Assembly: GCA_026706445.1 (NCBI GenBank) | Contig: JAPOYT010000090.1 | Location: 1-51,288, forward strand | DNA length: 51,288 nucleotides | From: Chloroflexota bacterium | GTDB lineage: Bacteria; Chloroflexota; Anaerolineae; Aggregatilineales; Phototrophicaceae | Direction: 5' to 3' | Part shown: piece after piece, positions 16,518 through 25,709 of the stretch | Layout: every line of letters begins with the position of its first letter | How positions within the stretch are numbered: position 1 is the stretch's first letter | Made by a program: the position numbers and the translations under genes | The notes under the pieces: generated by a model | Told to the model about the DNA's origin: nothing | Databases searched by the model: none | Seen by the model: only the letters and a program-made list of their open reading frames with translations

Positions 16518-17270
16518 ATGTCGGACTTGTTTGAGAAAATCTCCACCCTGATAAACGCGCAGCTCAATGACTTTTTGGGCAAGAACCCGCAGTCGCCACT
16601 GGCGCGCATCCGGCTGGACGCGGACGAAGCGGAAGAGAATCCGCAGCGGTCAGCGCGAAGCTTGCGTCAGCGACTCGAGGAAGCGCTGGACTACGAGGAT
16701 GAGCTGCAAGCGAGAATCGAACAGCGAATGCGTGAAGTTGTTGAGCTCGACAAGCTGGTGGATGAAATGCTGCGAAGCGGTGACGAATTCTCAGCGCAGC
16801 GCCTGCAAGGGCAACTCAATATGAAACAGCAGCAGTTGACCATCGCCGAATCGGAGCTCCGTGACCATCGCTTGATGACGCAGCATCTCATGCAGGAATT
16901 GGGTTCGCTCGAAATGGCGCTGGACAGCCAGCAACGGCGCGAGCGCGCGCAAGGCGGGACAGCTTCGTCTTCGCGCGGGCGGACGCGCATCCCGATCGAC
17001 GGCGTTGCATCGTCTGGCAGACCACGCGGACGCGCCGACCGGTCGATCTTGAATACGATGTCCGAGAAATTCGAGGAGACGCGAGAAAACCTTGAAAGCC
17101 TATTGGGCAATCCGCCAGCCTCTAAACGTACCGAGCCTCGCGGCGTCGCTCAACGATTCGAAATCGTCGACGAAGAACCCGATCCGCGGGCGCCCAAGCC
17201 CCGCAAGAAAGATGAGCCGGATATGAACGCGCGCCTGTCACGCTTAAGCAAACCGTCTGAAGACGAATAG
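16518..17270 (+). CDS. PspA/IM30-like coiled-coil protein
   Basis: About 250 residues from ATG 16518, chosen because MSDLFEKISTLINAQLNDFLG matches the amphipathic membrane-binding helix that opens PspA/Vipp1 proteins (16503 is an upstream alternative). Residues about 45-135 form an Arg/Glu/Leu/Gln-rich coiled-coil hairpin as in PspA. The rest is a polar, probably disordered Arg/Pro/Asp-rich tail (LLGNPPASKRTEPRG...), instead of the remaining helices of a full PspA. It may coat or sense membrane stress, but the divergence from PspA makes this tentative. Confidence 0.6.
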   Translation: MSDLFEKISTLINAQLNDFLGKNPQSPLARIRLDADEAEENPQRSARSLRQRLEEALDYEDELQARIEQRMREVVELDKLVDEMLRSGDEFSAQRLQGQLNMKQQQLTIAESELRDHRLMTQHLMQELGSLEMALDSQQRRERAQGGTASSSRGRTRIPIDGVASSGRPRGRADRSILNTMSEKFEETRENLESLLGNPPASKRTEPRGVAQRFEIVDEEPDPRAPKPRKKDEPDMNARLSRLSKPSEDE

Positions 17271-17283
17271 CCGCTACAGGGCT

Positions 17284-18060
17284 TCAAAGCCCGCCGATTG
17301 CTTGGCGATCATTGTCGAGCGTTTCGATTAGATCATGCATCGAACGGTCGATGTGGGGGAAACCCAGCCAGGCGCTCATCAAGCCAAATAGCCCGCCCGT
17401 GACGATGCGAAATACTGGCGCCGTCTCGCGCACAGGCCAGAACTCGAAAGGCGGATAGCTCAGGAGCTGGCTGAAGCCGTCCAAGCCCACCGGACCCAAT
17501 CCAGCAAGTACATAAAGCCAAAATGGCAGGGGACGGATACGCCAGCGATAACGCGAATAGATCAAGCCGCCGACGAAAATCAGCGTGTAGATGGCTAGGT
17601 CGCGCGCGCAAAGGCTCGTCTTATAACCAAAGGATTCGTCGCCGATGAAGTGGCGCGCGGCGAATTGTTGGGCGATGCTGAAGTTGCCTAGTCCGTCTAC
17701 GGTCCCGGGCGGCGCAGGCGCAGGCCCCTCGTAAAAGCCCGACCAATAGCGATACTGCTCTAAAAACGCTTCCGAATGACTGGCGTAGGCTTCAAAAGGC
17801 GCGTAGCCGGTACCGGCCGCGCCGCGCGGATAAAATGCTTGCTCGCCAAACAGAAATGGCGAACGAAAGGCGAACTGGTGACAGAATGGGCTATAGAGCG
17901 TGTAAATGACATCGGCTGGCGCGCTCATTCCCAGCTTCGCCAGCGTCGGCGCCGCCCAGGGCAAGCTGATGTAAAGCGCCAGCGCGATCAGTGCGATTCG
18001 CAGCCAATTGCGCGCGAAACCCAGCAATACGCGCTTGCAATAAGCTGCCGCAGTCCTCAA
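17284..18060 (-). CDS. DUF2085 family membrane protein
   Basis: 258 residues with about five hydrophobic segments. The family signatures are present: SPFCHQFAFRSPFLFG near 55-70, SLCARDLAIYTLIFVGGL near 152-168, and GPVGLDGFSQLL followed by FRIVTGGLFG near the C-terminus. The conserved Cys-His and Cys-Arg-Asp residues lie at membrane edges. DUF2085 proteins are uncharacterised. The gene is the last of an operon with a CcdA-TlpA fusion and a TlpA-like protein (24-nt gap), so a link to extracytoplasmic thiol or cofactor chemistry is plausible but unproven. Confidence 0.85.
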   Translation of the reverse strand: MRTAAAYCKRVLLGFARNWLRIALIALALYISLPWAAPTLAKLGMSAPADVIYTLYSPFCHQFAFRSPFLFGEQAFYPRGAAGTGYAPFEAYASHSEAFLEQYRYWSGFYEGPAPAPPGTVDGLGNFSIAQQFAARHFIGDESFGYKTSLCARDLAIYTLIFVGGLIYSRYRWRIRPLPFWLYVLAGLGPVGLDGFSQLLSYPPFEFWPVRETAPVFRIVTGGLFGLMSAWLGFPHIDRSMHDLIETLDNDRQAIGGL

Positions 18061-18084
18061 GCTTCTTCGCAGCGCAAAAATTGA

Positions 18085-18648
18085 TCAAGCCTTTCGTCCG
18101 AAACGGGCGAGATCGCGCTGCAGCGATCCCAGGCGAACTGGTCCGTAATGTACGCTTCGCACGACATGGTCCTCATCCAAGACAAAAGTCGTAGGCAGCC
18201 CGCGAATCTGATAAAGTGTGGACACATCGCCGCGCGCATCCAGCAAAATATCAAACTTCAACCCAAGCCGAGCGACCCAGTCTCGCACCTCGTCAACGCT
18301 TTCGCCGACATTCACCGCCAGGATTCGCAGGTCGTCGGCATGCATCTCGTAAAGCGCCTGCAACTCGCGCATTTCGCGCTGGCAAGGCTCACACCAGGTC
18401 GCCCAGAAGTTAATGATGGCAGCTCTCCCACGCGCCTGCTCTAGCGCGAGCGGACGTGACGATGTAGTCAGAAGCGTGAAGGGCGGCGCGCGCCAACCGG
18501 CCTCCGGCGCAAGGGCAGGGCGGCCGCCATCCAAGAATCCAGAGTAGTCGGCGCGGTCCGGCAACCCCGCGTGCAGCAATAGAGCGATTGCTGCGCCCAT
18601 GGAAAGGAACGCGGCAAGCAAACGCAAGACCTGATTCAGCTTGGACAT
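18085..18648 (-). CDS. TlpA-like membrane-anchored thiol-disulfide oxidoreductase
   Basis: 187 residues: an N-terminal anchor (about 8-27) then a redoxin domain with NFWATWCEPCQREM (active site Cys86-E-P-Cys89), the LLDARGDVSTLYQIRGLPTTFVLDEDH block containing the cis-proline (LPTT), and a typical C-terminus. It probably reduces extracytoplasmic disulfides, for example in apocytochrome c or copper-site maturation, with electrons from the CcdA-type protein encoded 9 nt upstream. Its own active-site dipeptide (EP) differs from the GP of the fused TlpA domain, suggesting a different redox potential or partner. Confidence 0.92.
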   Translation of the reverse strand: MSKLNQVLRLLAAFLSMGAAIALLLHAGLPDRADYSGFLDGGRPALAPEAGWRAPPFTLLTTSSRPLALEQARGRAAIINFWATWCEPCQREMRELQALYEMHADDLRILAVNVGESVDEVRDWVARLGLKFDILLDARGDVSTLYQIRGLPTTFVLDEDHVVRSVHYGPVRLGSLQRDLARFGRKA

Positions 18649-18657
18649 GCTACAGAA

Positions 18658-20622
18658 TCACTCTTGCGCGAAGGCCTCATGCAGCAATTCGCCGAGTTGT
18701 GATTCGGTCATGATACCAAAGTGCCGCGTCAGAATAACACCGTCTCTGTCGATTAAATAGGAACTCGGGCGCGTTTGGATGCCGTAGGCCTCATTGATTT
18801 CGCCGTTGTCATCCAGCGCCAGCGAAAAGCTCAAATCGAACTCAGCGCGAAACGACTCCATCGCCGCCTCGGTGTCGTTGTAGGCAATGGCGAGGATCTC
18901 AAAACCGCGCTCGTTCCATTCCTCAAACGCTTTCTGGAATTCCGGCATTTCGCGGCGGCAGGGTCCACACCAGGTTCCCCAGAAATTCAGCAGGACGACA
19001 TGGTCGCGCAAATCAGAAAGCGAGACGACTTCATCAGCGAGCGTTTCAATGGTGAATGCGGGCGCGCGATTGCCCTCTACCAATCCAATTGCCGGCGCCA
19101 GATCACCGGCGATATCGCTTAGGCTGGTCATCGCATCATCTGAGGCTGCGGATTCAACATCGCGCGCTTCTGGCTGGCTTGGGGGCGATATCTCGGGTTG
19201 CGTCTCGAATGGCTCGGCATCACGCGCCTTGACGCGGAAGCGCGAGGATTCGCCGGTCCCTGTATTGCGCAGCACAAGGCGATACATGCCATCGCCGCCA
19301 AGCTCAAATCCGGTTATAGGATAAAACCGACCATCGGACTCAAGACTTTCCGCCTTGCTCGCGCGCGCGAGTTCCTCCTCAGCGGGACCAAAGAGGACCA
19401 TGTCGAAATCCGGCACAGCTTCATTTACGCTGCGCACTTCAATATCAATGATTCGCCCAGCCTCCCCATGAAAGAGGTATTGCTGTTCCGGCCTATCGGG
19501 CGCGAAGTGGCCGCTGGCGCTCTGGTTGATCGCCACCGGCGCGAGCGAGCCGCTCAGGCAGGCGCCGACGTGGCTCAATCCCAATTCGCCGTCAAAAAAG
19601 CCGACTCCGCACTCCTCGACCCGGAAGGTAAAATCGGCGAATTCGCCCCGCGAAAACGTTTGGCTTAGGCTCTGCAGCTGCCCGCTGGCGACCAAAACGC
19701 CAATGGCGATCAAGAGCGTGCCGCTGATGAGCTCAATCTTGTGCATGTGGCGCTGCAGGCGGCGGAGTATGCCTTGCGCGCTGTTCATGAGCAGGGCGGT
19801 GATCACAAAGGGAATGCCAAGCCCGATGGAGTAGGCGGCCAATAGCAGCATACCCTGCGCGATGTCGCCGCTGGTGGCGCCGCTCGCCGCCGCCACCGTT
19901 AATATCGTGCCCAGCAAGGGACCGATGCAAGGCGTCCAGCCGGCGGAAAACACCATGCCCATGAAAGTGGAGCCGAGCAAGCCGTCGCGTCCGCTGCCGC
20001 CGATGTCGGCGCGCGTATCAGCGTACAACATGGATTCGAGCCGATCCAATGCTCCGTGCCAGAACTTCGCCGGCTGGCTGAATGCGCCCTTGACGAAAAG
20101 ACCGGCGAGCAGTAACGCGATCAATGGCAGCGCGATCGTGGTCTGTTCGAGGACGCCCCAGTAAATCAAAGCGCTGCCGAGAACGGAGAAACCAATGCTG
20201 AAGAGGATATTGTCCAGGATTCCCGCTTGCCCTTTCTTGCGCAGCCAGGAAAAGAAGCGCGGCAAAACCCCCATGAACTGGAAGCCGAAGAAGATGATCA
20301 CCAGACCGCCGACTCGCCCGAGAATTTCGGTGAACGCGCTGACGTGTTGGCCCGCCAGGCTGGATAGGGCAGTTGTGAAAAGACCGATCAACACAAAGAC
20401 GATGGTGAAGCCGAGCACGAAAGCAATGCCATGCAGCAGCATTTGCAGCCGCAGGGCGAGGCTAAGGCCAGGGGCAGTGCCCAAGGCAGCCTGTCGACTG
20501 ACATTATGCGTCAGGCGCCCGCCCATATAGCCAATGTACGCCGGTACCAGCGGCAGAACGCAGGGAGAAATGAAGGACAGAATGCCCGCCACCAGCGCCA
20601 AACCAATTGAGACATTATCCAT
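18658..20622 (-). CDS. CcdA-PPC-TlpA fusion, transmembrane thiol reductase
   Basis: 654 residues. Residues 1-315 are a CcdA/DsbD-type membrane domain with the two redox cysteines in SFISPC21VLPLVPAYIGYM and GWTPC232IGPLLG. Residues about 370-465 resemble a bacterial pre-peptidase C-terminal (PPC) beta domain (FDMVLFGPAEEELAR... GMYRLVLRNTGTGES). Residues about 515-654 are a TlpA thioredoxin domain with NFWGTWC552GPC555RREMPEF. The protein could move electrons from cytosolic thioredoxin across the membrane to its own exported TlpA domain. GGAGGG lies 7 nt before the ATG. The 211-nt gap upstream to cca shows no other feature. Confidence 0.9.
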   Translation of the reverse strand: MDNVSIGLALVAGILSFISPCVLPLVPAYIGYMGGRLTHNVSRQAALGTAPGLSLALRLQMLLHGIAFVLGFTIVFVLIGLFTTALSSLAGQHVSAFTEILGRVGGLVIIFFGFQFMGVLPRFFSWLRKKGQAGILDNILFSIGFSVLGSALIYWGVLEQTTIALPLIALLLAGLFVKGAFSQPAKFWHGALDRLESMLYADTRADIGGSGRDGLLGSTFMGMVFSAGWTPCIGPLLGTILTVAAASGATSGDIAQGMLLLAAYSIGLGIPFVITALLMNSAQGILRRLQRHMHKIELISGTLLIAIGVLVASGQLQSLSQTFSRGEFADFTFRVEECGVGFFDGELGLSHVGACLSGSLAPVAINQSASGHFAPDRPEQQYLFHGEAGRIIDIEVRSVNEAVPDFDMVLFGPAEEELARASKAESLESDGRFYPITGFELGGDGMYRLVLRNTGTGESSRFRVKARDAEPFETQPEISPPSQPEARDVESAASDDAMTSLSDIAGDLAPAIGLVEGNRAPAFTIETLADEVVSLSDLRDHVVLLNFWGTWCGPCRREMPEFQKAFEEWNERGFEILAIAYNDTEAAMESFRAEFDLSFSLALDDNGEINEAYGIQTRPSSYLIDRDGVILTRHFGIMTESQLGELLHEAFAQE

Positions 20623-20833
20623 ATTGCAACCCTCCGCTCTATCAAGGCGCCTGGCCGGCCTCGCCTCTCGGATTCGATATCAGCCAGTTTGACGCAAAGT
20701 GATTACGAGAGCCTTGCTCAAGCCTAAATGATTCCTTATCGCACCGTCGCCAGCGCGCGAACCCACCGCGATTCATTTTGCATAATCCGAGGCCTTTCTC
20801 GATTGACCATGGCGCCCCGTCTCTTGCCTGGGC

Positions 20834-22156
20834 TTAGTCAAGATCTTCCAGAAGCTTTTGCAGCAATTGCCGCTCTTCTTCCACCGAACGCGCATCGCCG
20901 TCAATCCAGGCGAAGCGCAGCCGGTCCAGAATGCGGCGGTAATGCGGTCCCGGCGCAATGCCCCTTGCTTTGAGATCATTGCCCGTTGTCGTAGCACGCC
21001 GTTGACGCCATTCGGTTGCATACGCGGCTATCAAATCTTGCGCGTACGGTCTTTCCACGCTCAGCAGCCAAGCCGCCTGCAATGATGTATCGGCAAAGTC
21101 ATCGAGAATCTTGGTAACCTGGCTCGGGCGGAGCGAGCGATCCTCGAGGCGGCTGATGCGCTCTGCCAGTCTTGCGCTCGCCACAATTGAATGTGTGAGT
21201 TTATTCCTTAGCGCCAGACGCTCGCAAACGCTCCGCGCCTCATCAGCGTCGATTTCGGTAAAGAGCGCAATCCAGCGCAGCGCCTGCCGATTGATGTCGT
21301 TGGACGACCATGGCGGCCTGAGTTCGTTGCAGCGCTCGAGCAGTTCAGGCAGCTGCGAACTGACGCGAAATGCCGGGTGAATCTTGGCCAAGGCGCCCAT
21401 TTTCTGCAGACGCAGCATCACTTCGCCAGCGCGCCCTTCGCGCAAGATGAGGTCGATTTCGTTTTGCAGGCGCTGACCGCTGACCCTCCCAAGCAGTGAA
21501 AGCGCCGCTCGCATCCATTCGTCGGTGGTCGCTTCAATCACGAAGTCAAGCCGCGAAGCGTAGCGCGCCGCGCGCAAAATTCTAGTAGGATCGTCCACGA
21601 AACTATTCTGATGCAATGCGCGGATCAGCCCCAGTTTGAGGTCATCGCCGCCGCCGCAACGATCCAGCAAAATCCCTGACCGTTCCCGAGGGCTCAACTG
21701 GATCGCAAGGGCGTTAACGCTGAAGTCGCGCCGCAGCAGGTCGCGCTGCATATCACTCGGCGACACGGTGGGCAGAGCGGCCGGATGCGAGTAGGTTTCG
21801 CTGCGCGCGCAGGCGAAGTCCACATGGGCTGGCGTCTCGCCGGCGGACGAATCCAAGGTCCATGTGGCGGTTCCGAATGGCTGGTATTCTTGCACCGAGC
21901 CGCCGGATTTGATAGCGAGTGACATGGCAAAGCTGATCGCATCGCCTTCGACGACGAAGTCGAGGTCGATGCTGACGTTGCGCTGACCCATTATCAAGTC
22001 GCGAACCACGCCTCCAGCCAGGTACAGCGGCAAGTCCCTCTCCTGCGCTCCCTGAGCGATATGATCAATCAAAGAGGCGGCTTGTTCGCCAAGAAGGCGC
22101 TTGATCTCGCTGAGAGGAAAGCTTGGCGCATCGTTGGCGCCTCCCGGATTAGGCAT
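20834..22156 (-). CDS. cca: CCA tRNA nucleotidyltransferase / poly(A) polymerase family
   Basis: 440 residues. The class II nucleotidyltransferase head contains LYLAGGVVRDLIMG (about 44-57) and the metal-binding SIDLDFVVEGD (Asp64, Asp66). The next conserved blocks are LLRRDFSVNALAIQLS and VDDPTRILRAARYASRLDF (neck domain), then a helical body and tail with no visible HD domain. It adds or repairs the 3'-CCA of tRNAs; in bacteria with split enzymes it may add only CC or A. The C-terminus (RSVEEERQLLQKLLEDLD) is charged. It stands upstream of the CcdA fusion on the same strand but 211 nt away. Confidence 0.9.
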   Translation of the reverse strand: MPNPGGANDAPSFPLSEIKRLLGEQAASLIDHIAQGAQERDLPLYLAGGVVRDLIMGQRNVSIDLDFVVEGDAISFAMSLAIKSGGSVQEYQPFGTATWTLDSSAGETPAHVDFACARSETYSHPAALPTVSPSDMQRDLLRRDFSVNALAIQLSPRERSGILLDRCGGGDDLKLGLIRALHQNSFVDDPTRILRAARYASRLDFVIEATTDEWMRAALSLLGRVSGQRLQNEIDLILREGRAGEVMLRLQKMGALAKIHPAFRVSSQLPELLERCNELRPPWSSNDINRQALRWIALFTEIDADEARSVCERLALRNKLTHSIVASARLAERISRLEDRSLRPSQVTKILDDFADTSLQAAWLLSVERPYAQDLIAAYATEWRQRRATTTGNDLKARGIAPGPHYRRILDRLRFAWIDGDARSVEEERQLLQKLLEDLD

Positions 22157-22176
22157 GGCTCAATCCGAAATCCGGA

Positions 22177-22569
22177 TTATGCTGGCGATACCCACGGTCC
22201 AACGAGCTCTCTCTCCATCATGCTGAGCGAGGTCGTGAAGTTGAAGAAGGCCAAAAGCGCATAGGTGAGGGCGGCGCGCTCGTCGTCGCGGCCGCTCATC
22301 AGGCTGAACAAGCCCGGCATGATGATCGCCAGCCACAACATGTAGAGGACATAGACGAGAACGCGTCCGGAGCGCGGCTGCATTCCAGAAGCGAGCAGCG
22401 CGGCGCCAACTGCCAGCGTCACGCCCGCCAGCAGCGCGTAGGTAGCCACTGCTCCCATATAGTGTCCGGAGATCGTCGCTCGCCGGCCTGCGGTATAGGC
22501 GGCCCAAATACCCAAAGCCAGCGAATACAGAATGTGCATATTGAAGAGAATCTGATGAATTTCCGCCAT
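22177..22569 (-). CDS. Small four-helix membrane protein, unknown
   Basis: 130 residues with four predicted transmembrane helices (about 8-27, 38-60, 69-88, 98-118), short loops and no cysteine or clear catalytic motif. It lies 20 nt upstream of cca on the same strand and downstream of the UbiA-family gene. I do not recognise a family, and no function can be proposed. Confidence 0.6.
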   Translation of the reverse strand: MAEIHQILFNMHILYSLALGIWAAYTAGRRATISGHYMGAVATYALLAGVTLAVGAALLASGMQPRSGRVLVYVLYMLWLAIIMPGLFSLMSGRDDERAALTYALLAFFNFTTSLSMMERELVGPWVSPA

Positions 22570-22630
22570 GTGCCGTTGCTATGGACTATCGATCACAGAA
22601 CCATTCTATCACATCGCGTCGCTTTGCCGC

Positions 22631-23545
22631 TTAGAGGACTGTGATCAGCCCCATATTGGACGCCAGCCAAATCAGCGCCAGCAGGTTTGCGATAATCAAA
22701 CCGGGCCGCTGCACATTGCCGCCGTCGCGCGCCAGGTTGCCGCGCATGTCGTACTCCCAGGGAAAAAGTATTGTCGTGATGACGCCGATGACCAGTATCG
22801 TGCCGAGCCACACTGGAAAGAGCCCCTGCAAGATAGCCGCGAGCATACAAAGCAGCGCAAGCGCTATCGAAAGGTGTCCCAAAATAGAAGTTGGTCCCCG
22901 ACCCAATAGAACGGCGGTATTCTTCAACCCCGCCTCTTTGTCCACTTCGTAATCGACCACCTGATTGTAGAATTGGCCGTAGGCGGAAAACAAGCTGGCC
23001 GCGGCGATCACCAGCCATACTTCGCGCCTTTCCGCGCCATAAGTGAAATAGCCGACCGCGACCAATAGTCCGCTAAGCATCAGCGCGTGTGATACAACAT
23101 CGGTAAGCGGGCGCGCCTTAAAGCGAAATGGATGCGCCGAGTACAGGTAACAGAGCGCGAGCGTTGCGCCGCCGATTGCGAGCGTCATGACTCCGCTTGC
23201 AACATACATCGCCAACGCGGCGACGAAGACAGTTACAGTTAGCGCGATGCCCTCGCGGCGGCTCAGCAAACCGTTGCTAATGACATTCTGCTGTTTTTTT
23301 TGCCGATCCAAGGCGTCATCGGGCGCGTCTTCAATGTCGTTCAACATGAAAGCGAAAGACATCGCCAGTACGTTGCCCGCCAGGACGGCGAACAGGCGCC
23401 AATCGGCGGCCGCTTCCGGCTCAAGCGCCAACAACCCGCCGAAGATCGTAAGCGGAATGGTGAAAGGGACGTGCTCGCGCCAGCGCGACAAACGAACGGC
23501 GGCGACGATTTTGCTGTCTCTTTTCCTTGCTTCGCTGCTCTCCAT
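22631..23545 (-). CDS. UbiA family prenyltransferase
   Basis: About 304 residues from ATG 23545 (GTG 23581 is possible; neither has a clear ribosome site). It has eight or nine membrane helices and both Asp-rich motifs of the superfamily: NDIEDAPDDALD (about 71-82) and DYEVDKEAGLKNT near 205. These bind Mg2+-prenyl diphosphate. The YSAHPFRFK loop is also typical. It transfers a prenyl chain to an aromatic or other small acceptor, as in quinone, heme or lipid synthesis. No neighbouring quinone genes point to the acceptor. Two short phenyl-transfer steps (MenA, UbiA) cannot be told apart here. Confidence 0.88.
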   Translation of the reverse strand: MESSEARKRDSKIVAAVRLSRWREHVPFTIPLTIFGGLLALEPEAAADWRLFAVLAGNVLAMSFAFMLNDIEDAPDDALDRQKKQQNVISNGLLSRREGIALTVTVFVAALAMYVASGVMTLAIGGATLALCYLYSAHPFRFKARPLTDVVSHALMLSGLLVAVGYFTYGAERREVWLVIAAASLFSAYGQFYNQVVDYEVDKEAGLKNTAVLLGRGPTSILGHLSIALALLCMLAAILQGLFPVWLGTILVIGVITTILFPWEYDMRGNLARDGGNVQRPGLIIANLLALIWLASNMGLITVL

Positions 23546-23666
23546 ATCAAAATCACTGGCTGTGAAAACATTGAATGACACAATTAGACAAGCATAGCAT
23601 AGGACGGCGCAACCATGTTATCGCGCGCTTGCGAACGCGGAATTATCTACGAGAATAGAGCCTAGC

Positions 23667-25319
23667 ATGATATTGAATCTCTTCCATCCGTTGTCTCTGT
23701 GTATCGCTGGGCTTTTGGCGCTGGCTGGCTGCAATCTCGCCAAGGATTCTCCTGCCTATGCCACGGTCGAGGCGGGCAAGGGCCATGTCCGATTGCAGGC
23801 GAGCCCGATGTCGCCGAAAGCAGCAATGGGCGCCTTGGCGCAAGACGCATTAGACAGTCGGGGCGCGAAAGTTACACCATCTCCGGCTGCTCCCGCGCGC
23901 TGCAACGATGCGGAAATCGCAAAGTCAGCCAGACGCGTCCGCGCCGATATACGCATCGACTACGGTTCCAAAACCGCAGATGTTGTCCAATCGACTGTAT
24001 TCCACAATTTCGAAAATGACGCGCTCGCTGCGATCGTCCTGGATGTCCAAGCCAACCAATGGGCGGAAGGCTTTACGTTGATGGACTTGACCGTCAACGA
24101 CGAGCCGGCTGCCTATGAGCTTGCCCTGAATCGAATGCAGATCAACTTGAATGCGCCTTTGGAAAGCGGCTGCTGGCTTGCGTTAGGGCTGAAGTTTCGC
24201 CTGCAGCCGGCCGAGATCCGCGATGGCTTGCGCTCGTACCGTGGTTTCTACGGCTACAGCCCGCGTCAACTCAATCTGGGGCACTTTCTGCCCACAATAG
24301 CGGCGCGATTGGATGGCGACTGGCGGATTCACGAGCCAATCGGCATCGGCGAGCAGGTGGTCTACGACCTGGCCGACTGGCATGTGAATCTGTCCGTCGA
24401 GAATACGACCGGTGCTCTCATGCTTGCCGCCCCGGGAACAGTCACGGCGCTTGGCTCGAACGCATGGGAGATCGAGCTGATCAACTCGCGCGATTTCGCC
24501 ATCAGCGTGAGCGATCAGATGATAGCCGCTGAACGGCAAGTCAGCGAAAACCAAACTGTCGAAGTCTATTCCTTCGCCGATGCGCAGATCAATGCCAATG
24601 GCATCCGTCTGGATGGCGCTGAGCACGTGCTGATTCAAGCGGAAAAGGCGCTGAGACTATATGAACGGCAATTTGGACCTTATGACCGTGAGCGATTTGT
24701 CATCGTCCAGGGAGACTTTCCCGATGGCATGGAGTTCACCGGTCTTGTCTTTGTCGGGGGCGCTTGGTTCACAAACTTTGACGGCGGAATCAGGAATTAC
24801 CTGACGCTGATTTCCGTGCATGAAATCGCCCATCAGTGGTGGTATGCGCGGGTCGGGAACGATTCAGCGCTTAACCCCTGGCTGGATGAAGCCTTGGCGA
24901 CCTACAGCGAATACCTCTTCATTGAAGAACATTATCCGGCCGACAAGAACTGGTGGTGGACCTTCCGCGTCGCCGGCTTTTTCCCGCAGGGCAAGGTGGA
25001 CAGCAACGTGTATGAATTCGCCACCGCGCGCGCCTATATCAATGCGGTTTACTTGCGTGGCGTGCAGATGCTGCATAACCTGCGCGTCAACATCGGCGAT
25101 GAAGAATTCTTCAAGTTGCTGCGCGCATATCTCGCCGCGGGGGACGGCAAGATCGCCGATCCGACGCTATTTTGGCGCCAGCTCCCGCTTGAGCAACGCG
25201 CCTTGACACGGGCGACGCGAATCGAATACCTGGGTGACGCGGACGATGATTCGCTCTTTGGCGAAGCCGCTCACGGCACAAGGTCTCCAGCGACAACCGA
25301 GAATGAGAAATCACCGTGA
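23667..25319 (+). CDS. M1-like (gluzincin) metallopeptidase lipoprotein
   Basis: 550 residues. A signal peptide ends in the lipobox LALAGC (Cys22). After a beta-rich N-domain (about 90-290), the catalytic domain holds H385-E-I-A-H389 followed by WW and the third zinc ligand in NPWLDE408ALATYSEYL, 19 residues after the second His as in M1 peptidases. The GAMEN-like exopeptidase loop is not the canonical sequence (GMEFTGLVFVGG at about 354-365), so aminopeptidase specificity is uncertain. It is anchored outside the membrane and likely digests exported peptides. It overlaps the VOC gene by GTGA. Confidence 0.85.
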   Translation: MILNLFHPLSLCIAGLLALAGCNLAKDSPAYATVEAGKGHVRLQASPMSPKAAMGALAQDALDSRGAKVTPSPAAPARCNDAEIAKSARRVRADIRIDYGSKTADVVQSTVFHNFENDALAAIVLDVQANQWAEGFTLMDLTVNDEPAAYELALNRMQINLNAPLESGCWLALGLKFRLQPAEIRDGLRSYRGFYGYSPRQLNLGHFLPTIAARLDGDWRIHEPIGIGEQVVYDLADWHVNLSVENTTGALMLAAPGTVTALGSNAWEIELINSRDFAISVSDQMIAAERQVSENQTVEVYSFADAQINANGIRLDGAEHVLIQAEKALRLYERQFGPYDRERFVIVQGDFPDGMEFTGLVFVGGAWFTNFDGGIRNYLTLISVHEIAHQWWYARVGNDSALNPWLDEALATYSEYLFIEEHYPADKNWWWTFRVAGFFPQGKVDSNVYEFATARAYINAVYLRGVQMLHNLRVNIGDEEFFKLLRAYLAAGDGKIADPTLFWRQLPLEQRALTRATRIEYLGDADDDSLFGEAAHGTRSPATTENEKSP

Positions 25320-25702
25320 CCGATCTGCCAATCGATGCCCAGATCACTTTTCTCTACGCGCGCGATCTGAGCCGCTCGGCTCGCTTCTATGAGCATGTGC
25401 TCGGCTTGGAGCTCGCGGTTGACCAGGGTTCCTGCCGCATCTATCGCATCAAGGAGCGCAGCGCATTTCTGGGCGTCTGCCAGCGCGATGACGCGCCTGA
25501 AAATGGTTCCGGAATAATCTTTACCTTGGTCACGAACGATGTGGATCTCTGGTACGAGCGGATCATTGCGCGTGGCTGGGCTTGCGAGCATCCGCCGCGC
25601 CACAACGCAGCTTACGGAATATACCATTTCTTTTTGCGGGACCCGTCAGGTTGCCTCATCGAGATTCAGCGATTTGACCGCGTGGACTGGGACCAGGCTT
25701 GA
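25316..25702 (+). CDS. VOC/glyoxalase family protein
   Basis: 128 residues from GTG, overlapping the peptidase stop. The beta-alpha-beta-beta-beta VOC fold is visible as two repeats: LYARDLSRSARFYEHVLGLEL with CRIYRIKERSAFLGV, then IIFTLVTNDVDLWYERIIARG with YHFFLRDPSGCLIEIQRF (metal-ligand Glu near the end). Such proteins isomerise or hydrolyse small metabolites, or bind antibiotics. The substrate cannot be predicted, and coupling to a peptidase gene is unusual. Confidence 0.8.
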   Translation: MTDLPIDAQITFLYARDLSRSARFYEHVLGLELAVDQGSCRIYRIKERSAFLGVCQRDDAPENGSGIIFTLVTNDVDLWYERIIARGWACEHPPRHNAAYGIYHFFLRDPSGCLIEIQRFDRVDWDQA

Positions 25703-25709
25703 GCGGCGC

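Noticed and set aside
17279-17292. GGGCTT/AAGCCC hairpin between convergent genes
   Set aside because: Short loop and no T-run; it overlaps the DUF2085 stop codon and could be chance.
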